Below are positions 52,640 through 62,500 of a DNA stretch of 64,000 nucleotides, piece after piece (the first letter of the stretch is position 1; the number at the start of each line of letters is the position of its first letter). Both the position numbers and the translations under genes were made by a program. The notes below the pieces were generated by a model that had not been told where the DNA came from, did not search any database, and was given only the letters and a program-made list of their open reading frames with translations. The DNA comes from Strongylocentrotus purpuratus (lineage: Eukaryota; Echinodermata; Echinoidea; Camarodonta; Strongylocentrotidae): contig NW_022145596.1 in assembly GCF_000002235.5 (NCBI RefSeq), positions 6,241,065 through 6,305,064 of the forward strand. The letters are read 5' to 3'.

Positions 52640-52970
52640 CTCCTCTTTTTATCAAGCTCAAAACCCTGAATATATTTGATTTAAACCAGTATCATACAGC
52701 AGTGCTAAGGTTCCTTTATTTTCATAATCTTCTTCCATATACCATTTCGAACATGTTCCTTACGAATCTTATTTAGTATTCATAATTATAACGCAAGAGA
52801 TCGAACCAATTTTCATTGATGAAAAATTATGTTTAAGTATGAAGAAAAATCTCCTCGATGGAATTTCCCGGTGATCTGGAATTCATTGCCAAAATATATT
52901 CCCCTTTGCAATAACCAAAGATTATTAAAAATAGTTTGTTTTTCATTTGTTTACATGTCTTTCAGTATAA
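52640..52970 (+). mobile_element. Degenerate LINE ORF2 C-terminal fragment (CR1/L2/Jockey-like)
   Basis: One frame at about 52640-52774 reads LKTLNIFDLNQYHTAVLRFL, then FHNLLPYTISNMFLTNL. This is the conserved tail of reverse-transcriptase ORF2 proteins, where a phrase like L-x-I-(F/Y)-D-x-(N/Y)-x followed by HNLLP...N(M/L)F is usual. Further on, in a different frame (52829-52930), it resumes with WNFPVIWNSLPKYIPLCNN, matching the typical G-P-x-(I/L)WNSLP motif. Between them lie stop codons and a frame change, and the upstream RT and endonuclease domains are missing. It is a 5'-truncated dead copy; the exact clade is not resolved. Confidence 0.75.
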
Positions 52971-53029
52971 TGCATTACATGCACGGGGGTGCTGGATTTG
53001 ACGTTTCATGTTTCATTTAGTTATTAGAG

Positions 53030-53745
53030 AAAGAGGACAAATCGTTGCACTGTTTTCGACTCTTAATTCTTGTATGAATTCAGTTACCCCCCTCCCGGGT
53101 GAAGCGTGGAAGATGTGATGTTTCATTAAATCATTACTCTTAATTCTTTTCTGAATTCATTTTGCAAAGCCCGCGCAAAGCGCGGAGCTTTCACGATTCA
53201 TTAAATTATTAGAGAAATAAGACGATTCGTTGTACCGTATCCTTGTCTGAATTCAGTTCCCCCCTCCCGCGTGAAGCGCGATTGACGTTTCATTAAATTC
53301 GTCCTTGTTTTCACGAAGTGACGGTAGTGAGGAAAATCGTAACGCAAAGTGAATGCAATTTTTTTTCACTACCGTCACTTCGTGAAAACAGCGACGAATT
53401 ATTACACTTAATCCTTGTTTGAATTCATTTTCGCCCATCCCGCGCAAAGCGTAAAAGCTTTGATGATTCATTAAATTAGAGAGAAAGAAGACAATTCGTT
53501 GTACCATTCTCTACTCTTTATCCTTGTCTGAATTCAGTTTCCCCCACTTTCGCGAAAGCTTTGACGTTTTATTAAATTATTAGAGAAAGGAGACGATTCG
53601 AAGCATTGTTTTCGACTCTTAATTGTCTGAATTCAGTTTCCCCCATCCGCGCGAAGCGCGAAAGTTTTGACTTTTCATTAAATTATTAGAGAAAGAAGAC
53701 AATTAGTTGTACCGATTCTTAATCATTGTCTGAATTTTCGAAAAT
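53030..53745. repeat. GC-patterned minisatellite, ~77-109-bp units
   Basis: The anchor TGAATTCA recurs at 53075, 53152, 53248, 53420, 53529 and 53638, with a decayed one at 53731. A typical unit contains TGAATTCAGTTTCCCCC, a small palindrome such as CGCGAAGCGCG, GACGTTTCATTAAATTATT and AGAGAAAGAAGACAATTCG. Spacings are 77, 96, 172, 109, 109 and 93 bp. The 172-bp interval is explained by the hairpin insertion at 53296-53400. It is non-coding. Confidence 0.85.
53296..53400. mobile_element. Miniature hairpin transposon inside the minisatellite
   Basis: TTTTCACGAAGTGACGGTAG, followed by TGA, pairs perfectly with TCACTACCGTCACTTCGTGA, followed by AAA, across a loop of about 35 bases. Outside this, AATTCGTC and GACGAATT extend the inverted repeat. 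It sits in one unit of the 53.0-53.75 kb array and accounts for that unit's extra length, so it came after the array formed. Confidence 0.85.
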
Positions 53746-54006
53746 GTTTCCTTGTCCGATAAAAAGTCACAGATCGCCTAGGGGAAAAAAATTGCCGGCC
53801 AACCGACATAAAACAACTCACCGAATTCAAACTTCTGCATTGATATAATGTAGTACACAAGGTTTGAGCAAGAATGCCGACTCAGCGGACCCGAAACAGC
53901 AACATAATTATCTATTCTTAATTTTCTTGCTCCCTCGACGTGGCGACTCCACCCAACATCCTCCTCTCTCTTACTTCCATCCCTCTTCTCTCAGGCTCTT
54001 ACCCCT

Positions 54007-54046
<40 letters not shown>

Positions 54047-55718
54047 TCTCTTTCTCTCCTCTCTTTCACCCCCCCCCCCCATTTCTTTTGTTTCCTTTTC
54101 TTTCTTCTCTTTCTTTTCCTTTCTTTCCTCTCCTTCCCCTATTTTTTCTCTTTCTCTCTTCTCTTTTCTTTACTTTTTCCCTTTCTTTTCCTTCTCTTTT
54201 TTTTTCTTTCCCTTTCCCTCTCATTTCCCCCTCCCCCTTTTCTCATTTTTCCCGACAGCAGCGTAATTTTACCGACAATATCCTGACAGGTATACCCCCT
54301 TTAACGACGCCCCTGCGTATAGGCCTAATAATTTTGAAAAATGCATTTTCAACTTTCAAGTGCTCTCTCTTTTTCTTCCACACATTACCCTTTTTCTTCT
54401 CCCTCATGCTCGATTTTCCTTTAAGCCCTGAATTCTCTTTGCAAATAGCATTTTTTTTAAATTAAACAAAAATCTCCACCCCCCCCCAAAAAAAAGAAAG
54501 AAAAGAAAACATCAACAAAAAACGAAAATAAAACAAAACAAAATAAAAGAAATAAAAAAAAAAGAAAAAAAAAGACAACAACAATACGCGTCAACAGCAA
54601 ATTGTTCCTCCGGATTGGATCGTTAGAAATGGTATCCATTTTCTTTCCTTTTGCAAGTCAGGAAGGAAATACATATTTTTATAAATGTTATTGTACAGGG
54701 ACGAGGGGGGGGGGACCCTTGTGTTGGGGGAACTTTAATAAGCCAGATGGGAAATTCAAATCTTATCCACCTATATGTGGGTCATGGGAAAATTTTCAGA
54801 GGGGGGGGGGGGGGGTGTCTCCTAGTTGATACTTTTTGGGGTTACCGGGAAGAAATTTACAGGAAATCGTTCGGTGAGTGGGGTACGTTGGTCTGACCCC
54901 GGTTCAATGTTTTGTTTTTATTCAATATATCCTTGCAAGTTGGTTATGACTAATATTACTCCAGCTGATTATAACGAGTCGATCTCAGTGGGCATTGGCT
55001 TTCCCGTCTGGCACCAGTGAATAGAGAAAGTAGCCTATTAAAATAAGTAAAGTGCAGACGAATTTCTTCTTTTCTTCTTTTGTAACAATAACCACCGAAG
55101 CCCCTGAACTAGAAAACCAGGCTTTCCTGATATGGCACAATCAAGGGTGGTTCAAGGATTCTGTAAAAGGTGGGGTTGTCACAATCCAGCAAATTTTCTG
55201 ACATTATTTTGGTCGACGATAATTTAGAGGGGCACAATAACACAACTGGGGGCACATTATTTTTCCTTTAACTTATAAGGAAACTTACAACGGGACACAG
55301 ACTAGTCGTGACCCCTCCCTCCCCTCCATTCGCCACATGCATGGAAGTGATTGAACATGTTGAGGTTGAATTACTCATACTTAAACTAAAGACACATGTC
55401 TCTGCTCGAAATAGACAAAAAGAAGGAAAACAAAATACCCGGTAACGAGGTTGCCGTGTTGATCTTGTGATCAATCACCTGATCAAACGCAGAAGCACTC
55501 GCGACACGACGACAATCGACTGGAGGAGGTGGAAGAAATCGAACAATAAGTGACATGTTTGTGTAGATTTTGACCACTTCCTGCGTGAGAAGTAAATGTC
55601 AGATTTCTGATCAAAGTCACAAATTCATTACTCATAAAATAGGCACAAAGAGGAGGAACCATTAGCTAGTATTCTTAGCGCTCTTGACAGTGGCATAATT
55701 CCATCGGAGACTGAGGCC
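53746..55718. other. Region upstream of PRCP with low-complexity tracts
   Basis: Contains a CT microsatellite and pyrimidine tract (54001-54240), an A-rich tract (54485-54590) and poly-G runs at about 54706 and 54801-54815. The last 100-150 bases before the PRCP start are the likely 5' untranslated and promoter region. The only TATA-like string is CATAAAAT near 55634, which is weak. Confidence 0.45.
54001..54240. repeat. (CT)n microsatellite and pyrimidine tract
   Basis: CT dinucleotides at 54010-54060 pass into TTCC/TTTC-rich sequence. Open frames here are compositional. Confidence 0.9.
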
Positions 55719-55892
55719 ATGGAGCCCCCGAATCGCTGGCTGAGGTGTACGCTGATGTGCCTTGTCGTATGCAGTGGATTTTCTTCGTCTGCTTGTGTTT
55801 TGTTTGGTCGGCGAATCAACAATAAATTGGAAGCAAAGATCAGCAGTCAAGGATGCAGTCATCCGCACAAAGAAGAATATTTTGAGCAGCAG
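55719..55892 (+). CDS. PRCP: PRCP exon 1 (signal peptide and propeptide)
   Basis: The start ATG sits in a good context (GAGGCCATGG). It codes for 58 residues with the hydrophobic core TLMCLVVCSGFSSSACVLF, then a basic patch and a polar pro-segment ending EEYFEQQ. The donor is CAG|GTAACA. The break just before VDHF matches the human gene. Confidence 0.92.
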
Positions 55893-58800
55893 GTAACATA
55901 CTTTTAAATTCACGATTCTCTTTGAAATTGACTTTTCTTCCTGATATTTATTTTAGACTCTTATTATCATTATGAATACCAGGATAAATCACCATTGGCA
56001 CTTACTCATTCGGTCATTGATTGAGTTATAATAATGGTAAACATAAGTTATTGGAATAATTGATCATGATGCCACAAGCACATACTAAGGATTGAAGCGT
56101 CCTCTAAACATGACACAAAAATACATGAATAATATTTTTTTAATGAATTTGATAATCCATGTATTTTTATAGAGATCATAGGTATTTACTTTGTGATTTC
56201 AATATGACTTTTTGGCGCTTGTTCAGAAACCTATCCAAAATTTGACTCGTAACTCCGGCGTGAAAACATACCCAAAATGAAGTAAATATTTATTAAATGT
56301 CTAAATAAAGATCATGAGTTAAAAGTTGTTATGTTTGTTACCTGTTTCGTGTCAAATTTTTGTTATTATTGGAGTATTTTTTGGAAAAACGATTATATTA
56401 GTATACACTTTTTCTCAAGTTTCACGGCAAACTGCTGCACAATACAAGTGCATACGGATGGTGGGTTGCGGGCGGGTGCGCGCCTGTGTGAAGTCATCTA
56501 CCGTAATGAGGATCTGAGACATTACGGAAGATAACTTCACACAGGCGCGAAAGAAATTTGACACGAAACAGGTAATAAACATAATGAATCTTAACTCATG
56601 ATCTTTATTTGGACATTTAATGAATATTTATTATTTACTTCATTTTGGGTATGTTTTAGTAGGGTATCTCCACGCCGGAGTTACGGGTCAAATTTTGGAT
56701 AGGTTTCTGAACAAGCGCCGACCTTTTTCCCCTTGTTTGTTGTTATTGCTTGTTGTATTCGCATGTTTGCAATAAATTGCAAACAAAAGTTTTATATACC
56801 ATTCTAAATATTTCTGATTGTATTTTATGATTTAGGTGGACCATTTCAGCTTTACCAATAGTGACACATTTCAGATGCGTTATTTGGTTTCAGACGAACT
56901 ATGGACAAAAGGTGGACCGATATTCTTTTACACAGGCAACGAGGGAGACATTACCTGGTTTTGTCAAAATACAGTAAGTGTTTTTTTTAATGCACCAAAC
57001 TTTTTAAAGTCGTACAATTTCAACCCAAATATGGATGATAGAATTTACATTTAATGTACTTTAATTTGATTTGAATACAAATAGTATAGGTTACACAAAC
57101 CCCTGATGGAGGCTGCATAGCTTTTATCTTGGTGTAGGCAAACTTCGTTTTCATGATTTTTTTTCTTCTCCCAAATAAATGTTATCATTATATCATTAGA
57201 GACAATAATTATTTTTTACAGACTATGTGAATGTTGAAGATTAATATTCAATCTCTTACAGAATCTTGAAATCTCTTTTTAGGCTTTGTCCCATTGAGAA
57301 CTGGTATGTCAACTCTAAACAAATCTTCAAATGATCCTTTTCATTCCTTCACACAGGGTTTTGTGTGGGATTTAGCTGTTGAGTACAAAGCGATTGTCAT
57401 ATTTGCTGAGCATCGTTACTATGGAAAATCACTGCCATATGGAAATGACTCCTACAAGGTAACTATCTCAACCACCCCCCCCCCCCCCAAAAAAAGAAGA
57501 GAAACCCCAAAATGTCCATTTTAGATTTTTGGCAATTGCAGTATGCTGTAAATGTTGACGTGCAAATTTGTCAGATGAGTTATAGTAATGATAATCTGGG
57601 TTGATATAGTGCGTAATGCATTCAAGGTCTTTGGAAATTTCAGAGTCCGTGGTATTGTAGTTTGCTCAGAATTGTGAGCATTGTTAAAATGGCGTCTGGC
57701 TGGAATGCTTCTCAGGGAGTGGAGAATGTGCATACATCTTTTAAGGACAATCCTGAATCAGATGACCTGGGCAATAATATATCTGTGAATTGCTTAGAGA
57801 CATTTGTCAATTTATGAAGCATAATGTCGACCCAGATTATTATTATTATTATTACTCTGCTACATATTTGGGGTTTCCCTTAATCTAAAAATGTTCTCCT
57901 CCCTTCAATACGATCTACGTTGGACCAATCCCAAATAATATGCACAGCACATATTGTAGGAAGTCCACAGGAAAAGCTATGTTTGTGTACAATCTTAGAT
58001 TAACTTGAACATGTACAAGCGGGCACCATCATGATTGTCCACTCCCTCTGCTCTAACCAGTGGGATACAGAACTTCATCTTTCAAATCATGAATAATTGT
58101 TTTAGTGTGAACTGTGATCCAACAATTGCTCTGGGTTACAGGGCAAGGGATGAAATTGTGTTTTAGGTTAGGGCTAGCATATATATGCTAAAAGTATTAG
58201 GTTCCGGGTTGAAGTTGAGGCTTTGGTTAGTGTTGGATATTGATCGCATAGCAAGTATCAGAGGAGCAAGTCTTGTGCAACCATTTCTTTTGTCCAGGAT
58301 GCTGCACACCTTGGCTACCTGACAGCGGAGCAAGCTCTTGCAGACTTTGCTGTCTTCCTGGACTGGTACAAAGCTAACACACGTGGAGGTGCAGCCGGCT
58401 CTCCTGTCGTAGCATTTGGAGGGTCGTACGGAGGGATGCTGGCAGCCTGGATGCGCATCAAATATCCCAATGCTATCGCAGGGTGAGTGCATATACTTGT
58501 AGTTTTGTCTATCCCGAGTTCCAGAGATAGGTCTAGAACTGTTCATTGTTTGCTGTGAGGTAGAGTTCTGCTTGAAAGTTTTAGCTGTTCATTTATGTTT
58601 GATACTACCGGTAATCAATTCACTTAAAGGTAGGTAATGCAAAGTTTTGGGAAATTTTGAAAATTGGATTGATATTAATTCTTTAACATTTTGATACATT
58701 TGGATCCCCCTGTGGATGTATTATAAAGCACTAGAAAATTTAGGCCCTAAAACACTTCTGCTTTTGAGAAATTTAATAATAAAAAACTTACTGGTGCTCC

Positions 58801-58950
58801 CAGTGAATTTCAAATATTTCAAATAGCATCTAAGGCCATGCCATGGTAGCTGCGACCATGAAAATCTCAGAATATGCAGTTCTGTTATATAATAGGAATA
58901 GGAAAAAAAAATCGGTCGATCGTAGTCAAGAAACATTGTTTGAGAGCTTA

Positions 58951-58990
<40 letters not shown>

Positions 58991-59503
58991 TATGTCTGTA
59001 AGAGCGCTATATAAATGCCAATATTATTATTATTATTATTACATAAAGAGTTTATTATTTACAATTTCATCACTTTAGACTCGATTTCAACCGCGACAAC
59101 GATCATTGAATATTGTAAAATCGCATATGCTTCCAATATGTTCATTTGAAGCAAATTCATAATCCCATACCAAAACTTTGTAATACCTTTAAATTACTTC
59201 AAAATATTCCACTTTTTTTATTTTCAACAGAGCTATTGCTGCCTCAGCTCCAGTATGGCAGTTCACAGGCCTGACTCCATGTAACACACAATATCTTACA
59301 ATCAGTAAAGACTTCCAGGCTGCCAACCAACTTTGCTATGATTCTGTCCACATGAGCTGGGATGTCATCACAAGAATTGGCCAGACGGGTGGGTACTTGA
59401 GAGGGTGTGTTGATGCGGGAAGGGTAATGAGCGGAGAGGATGTGAAGGGGATGGGTTAGGAGAAATGGTCATTTATTTATATTCTAGGTGGTGGTGGTGT
59501 TGG

Positions 59504-59571
<68 letters not shown>

Positions 59572-62500
59572 GTGATGGTGATGGTGATGGTGATGGTGGT
59601 GGTGGTGGTGGTGGTGGTGGTGGTGGTGGTGGTGGTGATAGAACAGTGATCATCATGTTAATGATAATCTTTTATATTTATATTTGGTAGTGATGATAAA
59701 GATTGTGATGATGACGATGATGATAATAATAACAGTAGTGATGACAAAGATATCAATGATAAAATCATCAAAGTATTTACATGTACCAAACCATATTAGC
59801 ACTTTTAATCCGTTGTCTATTTTAGCCATTACATGTGAACCACGTCTCTCCCCTTACAGCATCTGGTCGTACCAAGCTTGCCCAAGCCATGAAGTTATGT
59901 AACCCTCTAAAGACAACAGCAGATGTGGATGGTCTAATATCCTGGTTAGCTGGAAGCTGGTTCAATCTAGCGATGGTAGATTATCCTTACCCAGCGAACT
60001 TCCTGGAACCACTTCCTGCCTTCCCCATCAAGGTTTGTTTCTATTGTCTCATATTGTACATATATCTGTTTCATTTGGGAGTGTAATTGTAACATATTTG
60101 TACTATTATGTATCCTTTGAGGGTAGTCATACTATCAAGCTTTGCTTATTTTGTCAACCCTCCTGTTTGATGTTCTCGATTAGTTACACCCAGCCTTACC
60201 TTATTCTACATATATTCTTTTGTCATGTGTAAATTTGCAATATTTGTTTGTTATATATTTGTAAAAATGCAAAAGAAAAAGAAAATCAAACAGAAATAAA
60301 TAAATCAAATCGAATCAAATCAAATCAAGTGTAAAAAGATGAGTGTAAAAAGATTGCTCAAGGTTGTATATTTCCTTCATTCACGACCGAAACAATATAC
60401 TTATTTCCTTATACTATGTAACATTGTTATGTTCATTCTCTTGTCCTCATTGCCTTGACTATCCTCCTCTGTTATGTATGAAATCCTTTGTTTGATGATT
60501 TTTCACTGTGCTTGTGGAATAAATATAACTTTCATGGTAAACTGTGTAATTTGATAATGAACTGTAGTATGATGTAGATTTCGAAATGAAACTAATCATT
60601 TTAATTTGTATGTCTCGTTGAAGAGACTACATGAGATTCGGCTCTTCGTGCATGTCCACATAGTCATTCTTCGCAGCTAAGGCTTATGATTTTTTTTTTT
60701 TTATCGCACAAATTATACTTGAATTTTTAAATGTCATTTGTTGAGGGCCTGAAGGATGTTACATTTAAGAGTTTTACACGCCCTTCTGGATCTCAATATC
60801 TGATATAAATTTCTTTTGATGAATTGGGCATTTTATTACATATAAAAATACTGAAATGTACATGTATGTATAGATCAACAAGTGTCATGCTTGAAAGCGC
60901 TTTATGACTGAGAAGCTACCATTATTATATCGAGGGGTCAGTTACACAAAGAAGTAACTCCATTTTGGCCATTTTGAGAAAAGTGGTTTAAAGATAGAGG
61001 TCCACATGGAGTTACATGTAAGTCTACTTTCACTAGCCAGTGAATTCAATGGGATGTTGGGTGGAGTTAAGTCATTTCTGTTTCCTGGAAGCACATTTTT
61101 CTGAACATTTTGATATCAAATATTCATTTTGGCAAAATATGGAGTTACGTCTTTGTGTCACTGAACCTTCAATATCAATTATACCGGTACTAATTTCTTC
61201 ATAACAGGAGGTGTGTTCATACTTCAAGACGCCCTCCCCGACTGATGACCAGCTACTCGCTGAGCTGACTGGAGCTCTGGGTGTCTACTATAACTATACT
61301 AGTAGCATCCAGTGTTTCAATCTCAGTCAAGATGCCACAGCGAGTCTAGGAGACCTTGGGTGGAGCTTCCAGGTTAGTTTCTAACTTTGATGTGCTCCCT
61401 CAAGAAGGGTGCGAACACAAACTTCTGTTGTATTTTTTCAATTTTAAGTTTTGTAATGAAAGGATTAAAGTATACAAACAAAATCGAACAGTGCTGAAAA
61501 TTTAGATGTTGTACTGACAATGAAGCAATGTGTAGATGTAGTTTAAAGATGGGTAAAAACTCTAAAAATCTTATTTGTAGAAGTGTGGATCATTTTTTGT
61601 TCTTCTGTCAGGTATAAACTTTCCTCAAATATAGAATGTTGAAGATTCTTTTCTTTTTTAAAATCTTTATTTATTAATTTGAAATCCAACTACCACATAA
61701 GTCTGTGAATATTGATGTGCATCCCCTCTTTCTTTTCTCTTCTCTTTTCCTGTCTTTTCCCCCTTTTACCAATATTTTGTTCCTCCATATTTGTATTATT
61801 ATGTATCCTTTGAGGGTAGTCATACTATCAAGCTTTGCTTATTTTGTCAACCCTCCTGTTTGATGTTCTCGATTAGTTACACCTAGCCTTACTTTATTCT
61901 ATATATATTCTTTTGTCATGTGTAAATCTGCAATATTTGTTTGTTATATATTTGTAAAAATGCAAAAGAAAAAGAAAATCAAACAGAAATAAATAAATCA
62001 AATCAAATCAAATCAAATCCTTATCATCTCCTCATTTCCTTTCCTGTAAACTTTAAAAGAAATATTTTGTGCAGATTTGTCATTTTCCAATATTTGAATA
62101 CCTTGAATTTAAACCTCTTCCCACATTGTATGATCCATTTGTGATTGATTTAGGAATTAATTGCAATATCAATATTAAATGAAAAATTAAAAATATAGCA
62201 TATTCTTTCCTGAGGTTTGTTATATGAATGGTAAGGATAGAATTGCAAAGAATCGTAGTCAGAGGAAAACCGGAACAGCTTAAAATCTAAAAGACTCCTA
62301 TGACTGGTCTCATATTCTCCTACTACAATGCCTGCAATACACAGTGCTTATGATTTTACTATTCATTTCATGATTAGGAACCGGTAATGGATAGATTTTT
62401 AGATTTATTAAGTTATTTCCAATCATCTTTTGATAGTGCAATTACTTCTAAAATAGGGTCTTAATCAGCTTGTACAATGTGCTGTGGCTAAAATCTTACA

